Below, in pieces: positions 1 through 9,246 of a stretch of DNA of 64,000 nucleotides. The stretch is from Nostoc sp. TCL240-02 (GTDB lineage: Bacteria > Cyanobacteriota > Cyanobacteriia > Cyanobacteriales > Nostocaceae). Position numbers and translations under genes: made by a program. The notes below the pieces were generated by a model. That model saw only the letters and a program-made list of their open reading frames with translations. It was not told the origin of the DNA and ran no database searches. Where the stretch lies: the NCBI RefSeq assembly GCF_013343235.1, contig NZ_CP040094.1, positions 4,216,501-4,280,500 on the forward strand. Direction: 5' to 3'. Position 1 is the stretch's first letter, and each line of letters begins with the position of its first letter.

Positions 1-207
1 AAATAAAAATTCAAAATGTTACATTTTCATTTTGAATTTTTATTGTAATCGAAATCTACTTAAACCTTTTACCATATCCATTAAATCTGGAAGCAATGAA
101 ACATTGACACAAAATTGGGGTAGTTTGTGTTATTTAAGATTCTGAAAAAAGCATTTTGGCAAGGATTTTTAATCAAAAATCAAAAGTTACCATGAGGTGC
201 TGAAAAT

Positions 208-857
208 AACTTATAGCGACTTTACATTAAGTAAATTTAAAAAGTCATTCAGCATCCGCATTGATGAATAAACTGATTTATGTGCCGACATAGAACTTTT
301 ACAGGCAAGCGAGAAACTCCTAAATTCTTTAGAAAAAACTACACAACTAGCTTTATCAATTAATAATGAAAAAGCTCGTTCAGAAATGATTATCACTCCG
401 ATCTTGTTGGAGGTAAGACGTAGGGCTAATTATAAAATTAGTTTATTTTCGGGCGCAAATTTTAATGTAGTAGGATTTATCGAAAACTAAACGCGGTAGA
501 GGCAATTCATGAATTGCGCCTACCTGAAAATAAGGGTTTTGGCTATTTTTTGCGTCAGTCCTGTGTAGATGCAGAAAACGGCTTGGATAGCTATTGTGAC
601 TTTATCATCAGTCGTTCTAAAGAGCAACTAACAATTAATGTGCCTGTGATGGCTATTATTAAAGTCAAAAATGAAAATATTAAAAGTGGATTAGATCAAT
701 GTGCGGCGGCAATTTTGGCAGCATAATTATTTAATCAACAAGAAGGAAATGAAATTAACAAAATTTCTGGCGTGGTAACAAGGGGCGATATTTGGAGTTT
801 TTTAAATTAGAAGAAAACTATAGATTTATTGATTTGAGTAATTATTACATCAAATAA
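208..857 (+). pseudogene. Decayed conserved cyanobacterial hypothetical gene
   Basis: Pieces of one protein can be read in order across several frames: a middle part with ITPILLEVRRRANYKISLFSG (about 385-450), then GLDSYCDFIISRSKEQ (about 570-620) running into KVKNENIKSGLDQCAAAILAA, then LFNQQEGNEINKISG after a stop at 724-726, and finally EENYRFIDLSNYYIK ending near 857. I recall this order from a common cyanobacterial protein of unknown function. The frame is broken by a stop at 268-270, by the segment around 470-555 that holds a palindromic repeat, by the stop at 724, and by a shift near 810. A 70-residue open stretch at 514-726 is only a fragment. The gene is dead or nearly so. Confidence 0.7.
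496..523. repeat. Palindromic repeat inside the decayed gene
   Basis: A 28-base imperfect palindrome with arms GTAGAGGCAATT and AATTGCGCCTAC around TCATG. Similar GGGGCAATT...AATTGCCCC hairpins are frequent between genes in Nostoc-type genomes, and a relative lies at 31634-31671. It sits where the reading frame of the surrounding pseudogene breaks, so its insertion may have helped to inactivate that gene. Confidence 0.65.
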
Positions 858-1122
858 ATAGATAAGAAGATATAGGACTCATATTTGATTGCGTGAAAAA
901 ACTACGTACAACTCAAAAAGCCTTCTTTTCTATTGCCTCTTGCCTTTCCACACAAGATAAGTATAGCTACGCCACGCTGCGCGAACAAAAATCAAAGTGG
1001 ATTCCTATGTTAGGGATTTTATCTCAAAATGTTCAGGGAGATATTCTAAGATTGAGTTCGACTAACTAAACTATATTGGGTTATGCTCATTTGTCTGAGC
1101 TATTTAAATTTGACTGCTGACT

Positions 1123-1662
1123 ATGGCCTGGAACAACCTTTTGCAACCTGACTTGATTTTAGAAGGTTCAGTGTTAAATATAACACCAGATATTATCCAA
1201 AAATACGGGCTGAAAGGGCTGGTGTTGGATGTAGACGAAACCTTAGTACCCTTTACAGTAGGGATGGCTTCGCCAGAACTACGAGAATGGGTGGAGCAAA
1301 TTCGCACCTGTACTGCATTGTGTTTGGTAAGTAATAACCTGAGTGAAGCACGAATTGGGGGAATTGCGCGATCGCTCAATTTACCTTACTATTTGGGTGC
1401 AGCCAAGCCCTCTCGACGCAAAATTAGGGCAGCAGTCAGAACAATGGATCTACCAGTGCATCAAGTAGGAATGGTAGGCGATCGCTTATTTACCGATGTC
1501 ATAGCAGGTAATCGCCTGGGGATGTTTACCATTTTAGTTGAACCGATTGTCCATGCCGATGCAGCCCTGCGCTCTCATCCCGTTCGCAACTTTGAAGTTT
1601 GGATATCTGAAATCTTAGGAGCCTCTATTACCCCCAAGAAAAGCAAGATTCACAAAACTTGA
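1123..1662 (+). CDS. YqeG family HAD-IIIA phosphatase
   Basis: A 179-residue soluble protein. LVLDVDETLVPF at about residues 33-44 is the DxDxT nucleophile motif of HAD phosphatases. LVSNNLSEAR (about 68-77) fits motif II, AKPSRRK (about 95-101) supplies the motif III lysine, and GMVGDRLFTDV (about 119-129) the motif IV acidic residues. Length and motif order match the YqeG/Slr-type HAD-IIIA family, related to a phosphatidylglycerophosphate phosphatase in plants and yeast; the cyanobacterial substrate is uncertain. The ATG directly precedes the family-like start MAWNNLLQPDL. It is followed by a hairpin at 1796-1836, so it is probably a single-gene unit. Confidence 0.85.
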   Translation: MAWNNLLQPDLILEGSVLNITPDIIQKYGLKGLVLDVDETLVPFTVGMASPELREWVEQIRTCTALCLVSNNLSEARIGGIARSLNLPYYLGAAKPSRRKIRAAVRTMDLPVHQVGMVGDRLFTDVIAGNRLGMFTILVEPIVHADAALRSHPVRNFEVWISEILGASITPKKSKIHKT

Positions 1663-1795
1663 AAAATCGTCAGGAAAGTAAATCTAAAGAAATGCTTAAG
1701 GAATCTTACTGGAAGCTCAAAATCGGGGATCATAAGTATTAATAACATGGGGTCAGCCAAAAAAGACCCTAACTCATACTAAGTAAATATACTTC

Positions 1796-1836
1796 GTAAA
1801 GCGTCAACCTTCACTATAGAGGGATTGGCGCTTTAC
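1796..1836 (+). terminator. Hairpin, possible terminator after the YqeG gene
   Basis: Arms GTAAAGCGTCAA and TTGGCGCTTTAC pair with one mismatch around a 17-base loop, followed by AATTTCTTT. The T tract is weak, so it may instead be a dispersed hairpin repeat. Its place, between the YqeG gene and proB, suits a terminator. Confidence 0.5.
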
Positions 1837-1845
1837 AATTTCTTT

Positions 1846-1928
1846 AGTCATTAGTTCTTTGTCCGTTGTCATTTGTCAGTTACTAATAGCCAAAGGACTA
1901 ATGACTAATGACCAATGACCAATAACTA
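1846..1928 (+). repeat. Short tandem heptamer repeats abutting the proB start
   Basis: Degenerate copies of a seven-base unit (GTCATTA/GTCATTT forms, then AATGACC and AATGACT forms) fill the last 80 bases before proB. The two halves are in opposite orientation and could fold on each other. The proB ATG lies inside the last copy (CTAATGACT). These resemble the STRR sequences known from heterocystous cyanobacteria; similar ones lie before coxA and hupL. Confidence 0.75.
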
Positions 1929-3032
1929 ATGACTAAAACAATTGTTGTCAAAATCGGTACTTCTAGCCTTACTCAACCAGAAACTGGACAATTAGCACTT
2001 TCTACCATCGCTACTTTGGCGGAGACACTTTGCCATTTAAGACACCAGGGACATCGGGTAATTTTAGTTTCTTCTGGTGCTGTGGGCGTGGGTTGTGCAC
2101 GGCTGGGCTTAACTGAACGTCCTAAAGCGATCGCACTCAAACAGGCTGTAGCAGCAGTTGGACAAGGTAGGTTAATTCGGATATATGATGATTTATTTAC
2201 TACCCTGCAACAGGCGATCGCTCAAGTATTACTAACTCGCAGTGACTTGGTACAGCGCAGCCGCTATCTCAATGCCTACAACACCTTTCAGGAATTACTG
2301 GGACTGGGAGTGATCCCCATAGTAAATGAAAATGATACCGTAGCGATAGACGAACTAAAATTTGGTGATAATGATACCCTTTCGGCATTAGTTGCCAGCT
2401 TAGTAGAAGCAGATTGGCTATTTTTGCTCACCGATGTCGATAGGCTATACTCAGCCGATCCCCGTTCCGTACCAGATGCGCGACCGATCGCTTTAGTTAG
2501 TAGCATTAAAGAATTAGCAGAATTACAAATAGGTTCCCAAGGTTCTCAGTGGGGGACTGGGGGTATGCTGACGAAAATTTCGGCTGCGAGAATTGCGATC
2601 GCTGCGGGAGTACGTACCGTAATTACCCAAGGGCGATTTCCCCGAAATATAGAAAAAATTATCCAAGGTGAACTGATTGGGACGCATTTTGAACCGCAAC
2701 CTGAACCAACTTCGGCGCGTAAACGTTGGATCGCTTACGGACTTTTACCTGCGGGTAAATTGTATTTAGATGAAGGTGCGATCGCGGCAATTTCTCTAGC
2801 AGGAAAATCGTTATTAGCTGCTGGAATTAAGTTAGTAGAAGGAGAGTTTGACACACAAGATGCGGTGCAATTGTGTGACAGCAATGGTAACGAAATTGCT
2901 AGAGGACTTGTGAATTACAACAGCAATGATCTGCAAAAGATTCGTGGGTGTCATTCACGAGAAATTCCTACAATTTTAGGCTATGCCGGTGTAGAAACAG
3001 TTATTCACCGGGATAATTTGGTTTTGATTTAA
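1929..3032 (+). CDS. proB: Glutamate 5-kinase (proline biosynthesis)
   Basis: Catalyses ATP-dependent phosphorylation of L-glutamate to gamma-glutamyl phosphate, the first step of proline synthesis, in the cytoplasm. The 367 residues have the family's usual length. The amino-acid-kinase domain opens with [10 protein letters not shown] and has SSGAVGVG (about 49-56), [17 protein letters not shown] (about 134-150) and GTGGMLTKI (about 210-218). The C-terminal part from about 265 is a PUA domain ([16 protein letters not shown]). proA is not nearby. No clear Shine-Dalgarno sequence is present because heptamer repeats run up to the ATG. Confidence 0.96.
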   Translation: MTKTIVVKIGTSSLTQPETGQLALSTIATLAETLCHLRHQGHRVILVSSGAVGVGCARLGLTERPKAIALKQAVAAVGQGRLIRIYDDLFTTLQQAIAQVLLTRSDLVQRSRYLNAYNTFQELLGLGVIPIVNENDTVAIDELKFGDNDTLSALVASLVEADWLFLLTDVDRLYSADPRSVPDARPIALVSSIKELAELQIGSQGSQWGTGGMLTKISAARIAIAAGVRTVITQGRFPRNIEKIIQGELIGTHFEPQPEPTSARKRWIAYGLLPAGKLYLDEGAIAAISLAGKSLLAAGIKLVEGEFDTQDAVQLCDSNGNEIARGLVNYNSNDLQKIRGCHSREIPTILGYAGVETVIHRDNLVLI

Positions 3033-3049
3033 AATGGAGCGCCGATAGT

Positions 3050-3715
3050 CTAATAGTGTGATAGCAAAGAAGGCAGTTGGTGCATAGAGTAAAAGATATT
3101 ATGCGCTCCAGATGCCTCAAGTAGATGAGCCTCACTTTGCTCGGTGTAACCTAAAACTCTCATACCAGCAGAAACACCTGCACGTACACCCAAAACGCTA
3201 TCTTCGACAACAGTGCAAGATGGAGCTTGAAATCCCATATTTTTAGCTGCATATAAGAATAAATCAGGTGCTGGCTTCCAACTTCCAATTTCATAGGAAC
3301 TAAAGATGCACCTTTCAAATCGAGACAACAGATTAGTTACACGCAAAGCTAACTTAATTTTTTCTGGCGGGCCACTGGAAGCAACGCAAATAGGTAGATT
3401 AATCTTGTCTAAAGCTGCTTCTATTCCTTCTACAGGACGTAGTTCACGCTCGAATGCTTCAGCAATACGGGTACGAAGCTGAGTTACAAAATTTTGTGGC
3501 ATCTTTTTCCCAAGTCTTTGCTCAATGACAGCAACACAATCAGCCATTTTGCAACCCTTAAATAATAAAATAGCTTCTTCAAGTTTCATTGCAAGCCCAA
3601 ACTCAGCGACAAATTCCACAAGAACGCGATTACCTAATCCTTCGCTGTCTACTAACACTCCATCACAGTCAAAAATAACTAATTCTGTTTGCATTACGCT
3701 CCACGCCTGACTCAT
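3050..3715 (-). CDS. HAD hydrolase of the beta-phosphoglucomutase-like group
   Basis: A 221-residue protein with all HAD motifs: LVIFDCDGVLVDSE (about 12-25) with the nucleophile Asp, VASSGPP (motif II Ser), WKPAPDLF (motif III Lys), and VVEDSVLGVRAG (motif IV acidic residues). The helical cap after residue 25 places it with beta-PGM and sugar-phosphatase subfamily I enzymes; the substrate cannot be read from sequence. A second Met at residue 8, just before the core, is an equally good start. Its first ATG (3713-3715) lies directly after the stop of the ROK kinase gene, so the pair is almost certainly cotranscribed and may act on the same sugar phosphate. Confidence 0.88.
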   Translation of the reverse strand: MSQAWSVMQTELVIFDCDGVLVDSEGLGNRVLVEFVAEFGLAMKLEEAILLFKGCKMADCVAVIEQRLGKKMPQNFVTQLRTRIAEAFERELRPVEGIEAALDKINLPICVASSGPPEKIKLALRVTNLLSRFERCIFSSYEIGSWKPAPDLFLYAAKNMGFQAPSCTVVEDSVLGVRAGVSAGMRVLGYTEQSEAHLLEASGAHNIFYSMHQLPSLLSHY

Positions 3716-4717
3716 TTACAAATTCGGGATTGTCATAGAAGCGATCGCCACAGCCCCCCACAAAGGCGCATCATCACCCAACACCGCAGGCACAATTTCA
3801 AAATCAACTTCTGGCAAAGCCGTATCCCGCGCCACCTGACGCACCACCCGCCAAAAATCCTCCCCCGCCTTCGTCACACCGCCTCCCAACACAAAGCGCT
3901 GTGGATTCATCAAGTTCGCCACATTGCCAATACCCACACCCAACGCCCAAGCAGCTTTATTCAAAACTTCCTTAGCCAAATCATCCCCAGCAGCCGCCGC
4001 TTCACTTACCAACTGCCCCGTCAGCAACGTTAAATCACCCCCCACCAAACCTCTCAATACCTCTCCATCTCTGAGTTTTCCGCGCCTCTGCGGTACCCTT
4101 CGGGAAGCCGCTGGCGCGTCTGCGTTTTCCAAAATTTCCCTAGCATTTTGCGCCATATAAGGCCCCGAAGCTAAACGTTCCACACATCCCCGCTTCCCAC
4201 ACAAACAAACTAGACCAGCCGGATCTACAACGATATGTCCAATTTCGCCAGCCATCCCACCAGCACCCCGCCAAGACTGCCCGTTGAGTATCCAACCACC
4301 ACCGACACCAGTGCTGACAGTAATGTAAAACAGGCTATCGTATCCCTGTCCCGCACCAAAGCGATGTTCACCCAAAGCAGCGATATTGGCATCATTGTCT
4401 ACACTCACAGAAACGCCAAACTCATCCTCCAACAACCCTTTGAGAGGAATGTTTTGCCATCCAGCCACATGATGAGATAGTCGCACCGTCCCCGTGGAAG
4501 CATCTACCGGGCCACCAAAGCTGACACCGATCGCAGCAGGTTTTGCGTCTTCTAGCAGCGAGTAAATAAGCGATCGCATAATTTCCAAGTCAGTGCTAGC
4601 ATCTGCATTGGCTGGCGAGAGACGACGTTCATAACGCAACCACTTTCTCGAACCGATATTTACCAATGCAGCCGCCAGCTTAGTGCCACCAAAATCGAGA
4701 GCTAAAATTAATGTCAT
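3716..4717 (-). CDS. ROK family sugar kinase (glucokinase-like)
   Basis: Likely ATP-dependent glucose or related sugar kinase. It has LALDFGGTKLAAALV at the N-terminus (phosphate-binding motif), GVSFGGPVD, the catalytic DNDAN (about 106-110), GEIGHIVVDP, and the ROK zinc signature CLCGKRGCVE (about 171-180). At 333 residues it is longer than most ROK kinases. The extra length falls near residues 195-215 (ADAPAASRRVPQRRGK), which is encoded by a repeat-like sequence at about 4080-4125 read in frame. It is the middle gene of a tight minus-strand trio; its start abuts the stop of the upstream Mut7-C gene. Confidence 0.9.
   Translation of the reverse strand: MTLILALDFGGTKLAAALVNIGSRKWLRYERRLSPANADASTDLEIMRSLIYSLLEDAKPAAIGVSFGGPVDASTGTVRLSHHVAGWQNIPLKGLLEDEFGVSVSVDNDANIAALGEHRFGAGQGYDSLFYITVSTGVGGGWILNGQSWRGAGGMAGEIGHIVVDPAGLVCLCGKRGCVERLASGPYMAQNAREILENADAPAASRRVPQRRGKLRDGEVLRGLVGGDLTLLTGQLVSEAAAAGDDLAKEVLNKAAWALGVGIGNVANLMNPQRFVLGGGVTKAGEDFWRVVRQVARDTALPEVDFEIVPAVLGDDAPLWGAVAIASMTIPNL
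4080..4126. repeat. Dispersed repeat carried in frame inside the ROK kinase gene
   Basis: The stretch holds GCGCCTCTGCGGTACCC, TTCGGGAAGCCGCTGGCGCG and TCTGCG, the same kind of GC-rich sequence seen between genes here (for example 39540-39650 and 39930-39990). In the ROK gene it is read as an Ala/Arg/Pro-rich insert without breaking the frame. Confidence 0.6.
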
Positions 4718-5470
4718 TCACTCACCTTTTCTTGAGTTGAACACTTCGTCAATAAACTGTTGTAATCGTTCATAATGGGAACCTTTCCAATAAATGCGAT
4801 CGCAGTCTTGACAATGCTGGAATTGATCGATTTGGCATCGCACTTTTTCTGGCACTTGTTCAATAATGGATTGCTTATCTACAAATTCTAATAATCCATT
4901 GCAACGCAAACACCGTTTAAATGGTGCAATTAATTTAAACAAGTCGAAGCGTTGTAGTACTTCTATAATTTGTTCTTGAGGGTTAGTGTTTCTAACGTAA
5001 TACCCATGCGTTACCAAACTACGCATCAATAGACCCTTATCACGAGTCAAGAGAATCCGCCCTTGGCTAGAGGATATTTGGGCTAATTTCTCATCCTCGT
5101 AGTCATTGCGGTATAAAGTATCAAAACCTAAAAGTCGTAGGGATGTCGCAAGCTTCCCCAAATGGATATCTACAACAAAACGAATAATAGTGAGCGGTGT
5201 TGGCAAAACAGAAATGCTTGGTATAATGACACTCCTAGCTGAAATTGGATAAACATTGATAGTATCTCCATCCGAAACTATGTAAGAAAAATTTACATAT
5301 TGACTATTAACATTTATAAAATCAACTTCTGGATGAGGGACACCTAACGACTCAATCATGTCCTTGATTGAGGCTTTCTCCTCAAAAAAATGGGGGATTT
5401 TCACCTGCTTGTGATGCCGTGGTAAAAAATGATTCAATTCTGCATGAAAGTAGAAATATGCGATCGCCAT
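4718..5470 (-). CDS. Mut7-C RNase domain protein with ubiquitin-like N-terminus
   Basis: A 250-residue protein. Residues 1-85 resemble the ThiS/ubiquitin-like domain that often precedes Mut7-C (DTINVYPIS near its end). From about 95 the Mut7-C domain follows: DIHLGKLATSLRLLGFDTLY, ILLTRDKGLL and a zinc ribbon with CLRCNG (about 189-194) and CQDCDRIYWKGSH (about 220-232). Mut7-C is a PIN-like predicted RNase fold; the RNA target is unknown. It is probably first in the operon with the ROK kinase and the HAD hydrolase, whose genes follow without gaps. The functional link is not evident. Confidence 0.88.
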   Translation of the reverse strand: MAIAYFYFHAELNHFLPRHHKQVKIPHFFEEKASIKDMIESLGVPHPEVDFINVNSQYVNFSYIVSDGDTINVYPISARSVIIPSISVLPTPLTIIRFVVDIHLGKLATSLRLLGFDTLYRNDYEDEKLAQISSSQGRILLTRDKGLLMRSLVTHGYYVRNTNPQEQIIEVLQRFDLFKLIAPFKRCLRCNGLLEFVDKQSIIEQVPEKVRCQIDQFQHCQDCDRIYWKGSHYERLQQFIDEVFNSRKGE

Positions 5471-5549
5471 AGCTACAGATATTCGGATTACCCTACTGAC
5501 AACAATTTGTCACAATTACGAAACTTTATCTATTGTATTGAAAGAATCA

Positions 5550-5735
5550 ATGTTTCCTTCAGTGAGCCATCTCCACCATAAAATGTCCATTTACCTTGAT
5601 TTGACCAACCTTCTAGAGGCAACAAACGATAATGGAATTAGAAAGATTCTCAAATACTTGCATTTATTATTGAGTTCAGTTACAGTCAAAGCAGACGCAT
5701 ATAATCAAACCCTGACATACGCTTTAGAAAGTTAG
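5550..5735 (+). CDS. Small hypothetical protein, uncertain
   Basis: An open frame of about 61 codons from an ATG at 5550 (a TTG lies 12 bases upstream), with AAAGAA as a weak ribosome site. The middle (LDLTNLLEATNDNGIRK, then ILKYLHLLLSSVTV) would form amphipathic helices and looks protein-like. I recognise no family. It stands alone in an AT-rich stretch divergent from the Mut7-C gene and could be chance. Confidence 0.3.
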   Translation: MFPSVSHLHHKMSIYLDLTNLLEATNDNGIRKILKYLHLLLSSVTVKADAYNQTLTYALES

Positions 5736-6535
5736 ATTAGATAAAAGGGTAAATAACATGTTTGTTAATGTTGATATCAGTGACGCGGCTAATCATTAGT
5801 CACTAGATTTGAACATTAACTGGTCGCGCATGAAATACAGGGCACTAAAGCATTTATAACTAGTTTAAGTGTTTTTATTTTTCCAAATTAATTGAGAATT
5901 ATTATCAATATGTACAAATAGATGGATATATTAAAAGTAGATAGCGGGAATAACCCCACTAGGTTATATTGGTTTGTTTTACATCTATCTTTAGAAAGAT
6001 ATTTTTTAGAAAAAACAGAGAATTATATTTATATATGTAAAAACAGGATTGGTAACTAGCTATGTAAATAATTTCACCAAAACTTTAAATAAGTATCTAA
6101 CTACTAACAATATTTTTGATTGTAATATCAGCTACATTGATATTATCAGCAAGTTAATCCTTAGTAATTCTCCAAGTAGCTTTGCGCCTATGTACAAGGT
6201 TTAATATATTTGATTTTACCAAATAAAGTAAGTTCAGAAAAGCCGAGTTTCAGTAAGTGGAAATTTATAAAATACCAAATAACAATAAAACTAGATACAA
6301 AATTAACGTCGCTCATACGGAAAAATCTATCTTGACACTATTTATCTTTATTGTGGAGAATTTATTAACCGGAAAGACCTCGATCAATAATGATGTTATA
6401 AAGTGGCTACCTAGTTTTAATAGGGAAATGAATATTGTTCTTTTTTCTCTCCTTTAGCCAAGGATTTGTAGCTAAGAACACAAATGTATTTTGTAATACC
6501 TTTTGTCCAAAAAATAAGCTAATGAGTACAGCGAG
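5736..6535. other. AT-rich intergenic stretch
   Basis: About 800 AT-rich bases between the small ORF and the sucrase/ferredoxin-like gene. A 66-codon frame at 6257-6457 has a GTG start, no ribosome site and low-complexity content; I do not accept it. No RNA gene or clear terminator was seen. Confidence 0.5.
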
Positions 6536-7513
6536 ATGAATACTTTTTTCTGTTCTGATGAGTCACAGCAAGTAGGAGAAGATATTATTGGTAGCGCCAC
6601 TAATTATCAAACTTATATTTTAGTTGAGTGTCCTTTACCTTGGACATCAGAAGCCTTTAATTCTAAATGGGTTCCTCAGAACTTGAGGGTTTTAGTAGAG
6701 GAAGTGAAGCGTGCTAAACTACCGATTAGATTTCTTTTAATTGCTAATGATATCTCACACAAAGTAAATCACACTACGCTGTTGATTTATCAAAAGAAAG
6801 AGGGGCTAAGTGATGGATACCATAAGCAAGAGTTTAAGCTAGGAAATATTGAGCAAGTAGCAGCAGTTGTCCAAAAATGGATATGGGGTATTAGTTCTAA
6901 TTCTGAGGTAGAAACTAGTACAACTAGAGATATTTTAGTTTGTACCCACGGTAGCCATGATAAATGCTGTGCTAGATATGGCGCTCCTTTTTACTTCCAT
7001 GTAACAGCTAGTAATGCTGATTTGTGCTTGGATAATGTGCGAATTTGGAAATCATCGCACTTTGGTGGACATCGGTTTGCGCCAACAATCATAGATTTAC
7101 CAGAAGGAAGATACTATGGCCGTCTCGATCAAGATTCATTTAGATCGATTTTGACTCGAACAGGCGATATTAAATGCTTACAGAAAGTCTATAGAGGTTG
7201 GGGAATTCTGCCTGCTGCACTTCAGGTTTTGGAAAGAGAACTAATCCTTTGTAACGAATGGGATTGGTTTAATTACAAAGTTGCAGGCAAAATTTTGGAG
7301 CAAAGTTTAGACAATAATACTATTTTAGCTGAACTAAGTTTTGAACAACCTTCTGGTTCTCTCTCCACTTACCAGGCAAAACTTGTGAAAGATGAAACTA
7401 AGACTCAACAACTGAAGAGTTCATGCAATGCTACACAAGAGTTAACAGTTACTAAATATGCTGTAGCTAGCCTCTGGGTTTCTTCTAATAAGGTAATGAG
7501 TTATAGTACATAA
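6536..7513 (+). CDS. Sucrase/ferredoxin-like (thioredoxin-like 2Fe-2S) protein
   Basis: A 325-residue protein of the Suc_Fer-like family, which has a thioredoxin-fold ferredoxin domain. The signature is DILVCTHGSHDKCCARYG (about residues 132-149), with cysteines able to hold a 2Fe-2S cluster, followed by SHFGGHRFAPTIIDLPEG (about 193-210), typical of the family. The old name sucrase does not mean that it cleaves sucrose; a redox role is more likely. It lies convergent to patB. The C-terminal 60 residues are less conserved. No partner gene identifies its electron donor. Confidence 0.85.
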   Translation: MNTFFCSDESQQVGEDIIGSATNYQTYILVECPLPWTSEAFNSKWVPQNLRVLVEEVKRAKLPIRFLLIANDISHKVNHTTLLIYQKKEGLSDGYHKQEFKLGNIEQVAAVVQKWIWGISSNSEVETSTTRDILVCTHGSHDKCCARYGAPFYFHVTASNADLCLDNVRIWKSSHFGGHRFAPTIIDLPEGRYYGRLDQDSFRSILTRTGDIKCLQKVYRGWGILPAALQVLERELILCNEWDWFNYKVAGKILEQSLDNNTILAELSFEQPSGSLSTYQAKLVKDETKTQQLKSSCNATQELTVTKYAVASLWVSSNKVMSYST

Positions 7514-7650
7514 AAATGTAGAGATTTTAAACGCAAAGGGACGCAAAGGGAAGCGCAAAGTAACGCAGAGGATTGCTAACGCTGCACAAATTCGTAATAA
7601 AACCTCTACGTACCTTTGCGCTCCTCTGCGTTGAAATTCCAAATCCAAAA
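7514..7650. repeat. Repeat between convergent genes (CGCAAAGGGACGC type)
   Basis: TTTTAAACGCAAAGGGACGC, AAAGGGAAGCGCAAAG and, further on, the opposite-oriented CCTTTGCGCTCCTCTGCGTT. The same element recurs at 38270-38315 before hypE and in related form at 39930-39990 and 63195-63275. Its two halves can pair, and it lies between two convergent genes, where it could end transcription. Confidence 0.6.
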
Positions 7651-9246
7651 TCAAGATGAAGCCATATTTAAGACTTTCCTTAGCAGAACTTGGTCTTCTA
7701 ATTTGGCTTTTAAACGACCATTTTCGATATCTCGAATCCAGCTTTGGCTTTTACCTGTGAGTTTTGCCAATTCTCTTTGAGAGAGATTCAAATTTTTTCG
7801 CGCCTGCAAAATCTGTTCGCCCAGTAAATCGTTTGTAGCTTTGGGTTTTCTTTTGGCTTTAGCAGTTCGCCGTTGCTTTTTTTCCGATTCTGAAATTTGC
7901 TGTTCCCATTCTGGTGGGAGTTCAAAAGCTAAAATCCGCGCATTCATGAGCAGATTCCACTTACCACGGGGGCCTGTGTCTGTGAGGCGAGTTTCAGCAC
8001 CACCGTCGTTAGTCCAAAATTCTAATGCTTCATCTGGATCTTCGGGAAGATCGATTAACTTCGCCCACAAAGGTTGAATTTCTGGTGGATAAGTAATTGG
8101 ATCAAAAAGTGGCTTCATTCCATAGTGATTGAGAATTTCCAAATCGCTTTCAAAGGTTCGCAGTAGACGTTTGCGTTCTTCCCGTTGTCTGGATGCAAGG
8201 GCGACTTTTTCTTCGCCGTAAGCAATACGCAGCAAGGTAGGAATGGTAATGCGTTGTTCTTTGCCCATTTTGGTTTTAAACAGTAACCACAGCATTAACC
8301 GGACTGCGCCTTCATGTTGCTGCCAAATGCTCATAACTGTGGTTAGTAGTGTTTTAGGAAGACTACCGTATTGATAGAATGCAGTTCGCTCTTTACACGC
8401 TTGTTTGTTTAAGAAATATTGCGCCCATGCGCCTGCTTTGACTTTAAAAGTTAGCCCAATCAGATATTTGCATCCAAGATTGTCTTCTTGAAAGTGGTGC
8501 TGAATATCTACTAAGTGCCATAAGCGGCTGTTTGTAACAGAGAATCCGTTAATTCGACCTTGTTGGGGCCAATCAATGGAGATAATCAGGGAGCAAGCTT
8601 GCTGGACAAGATTTTTCATTAAAGCTAGCTTGGCAGCTTTGCTTAAATCTTTGCGTTTCTCCATCCCCAAATATTTCTCGATTTGACGCTCATCGATCAC
8701 AAATGCTTGTTCCCAAGGTTGCTCTAAAGCTGTAGCATAACTTGCAAAAATTAGATGTATGCAAGCGGCTCTGATGTCAAGCGCCTCAATTGCTGCTATA
8801 TCTGTGGCTTTGTCGTTAACTTTAAATGGATCTTGGATATGAAAAGCGATCGCACCCTTACCTTGATTGACTTGTCGGCTGTAACATAGATACCCGTCTT
8901 CATCAGTTTCCCAATGTAGCGATGTGCGTTGCCCTAGTACATTACACGCTTCCCAAATTGCGATCGCAGAAGCAAATGGATTATTCTTGCCGTTAGAAAA
9001 CAAGTCTAAACTGGTAGAATCTCTCGGTTCAACTTTGCATCTCCCCTTTTTCGCCTGCCAAAGAATCGGAGAATTAGTTGGACAAGCTATTACACATTGC
9101 GGTTCTGAATAATAGCCCTCACAATTATTACAAAGACCAGGATCAACCCAATATTCATTGTTCTCTATTCTGATTGCACCCGTAGGACATTGGGGGCGGC
9201 AGTTGTCACATCCAACGCAACTGTTGTTAGGAATTGTATAAGGCAT
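7651..9246 (-). CDS. patB: PatB/CnfR: ferredoxin-HTH regulator of nitrogenase genes
   Basis: A 531-residue regulator from the preferred start (an upstream start at 9318 would add 24 residues). The N-terminus holds two cysteine clusters: CVGCDNCRPQCPTG (about 10-23) and CNNCEGYYSEPQCVIACP (about 38-55), as in two-[4Fe-4S] ferredoxins. The long middle part is specific to this family. The C-terminus is an XRE-type helix-turn-helix (LSQRELAKLTGKSQSWIRDI). This arrangement is that of PatB/CnfR, which activates nif genes in heterocysts under low oxygen; the clusters probably sense oxygen. ATG at 9244-9246 follows AAAAGAG. It is divergent from fdxB, with a candidate NtcA site between. Confidence 0.92.
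   Translation of the reverse strand: MPYTIPNNSCVGCDNCRPQCPTGAIRIENNEYWVDPGLCNNCEGYYSEPQCVIACPTNSPILWQAKKGRCKVEPRDSTSLDLFSNGKNNPFASAIAIWEACNVLGQRTSLHWETDEDGYLCYSRQVNQGKGAIAFHIQDPFKVNDKATDIAAIEALDIRAACIHLIFASYATALEQPWEQAFVIDERQIEKYLGMEKRKDLSKAAKLALMKNLVQQACSLIISIDWPQQGRINGFSVTNSRLWHLVDIQHHFQEDNLGCKYLIGLTFKVKAGAWAQYFLNKQACKERTAFYQYGSLPKTLLTTVMSIWQQHEGAVRLMLWLLFKTKMGKEQRITIPTLLRIAYGEEKVALASRQREERKRLLRTFESDLEILNHYGMKPLFDPITYPPEIQPLWAKLIDLPEDPDEALEFWTNDGGAETRLTDTGPRGKWNLLMNARILAFELPPEWEQQISESEKKQRRTAKAKRKPKATNDLLGEQILQARKNLNLSQRELAKLTGKSQSWIRDIENGRLKAKLEDQVLLRKVLNMASS

Noticed and set aside
211..396. 61-codon minus-strand frame
   Set aside because: Antisense to the recognisable pieces of the decayed plus-strand gene.
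3689..4480. Plus-strand frames opposite the HAD and ROK genes
   Set aside because: Antisense shadows of well-supported minus-strand genes.
6257..6457. 66-codon frame with a GTG start
   Set aside because: AT-rich, no ribosome site, no family likeness.
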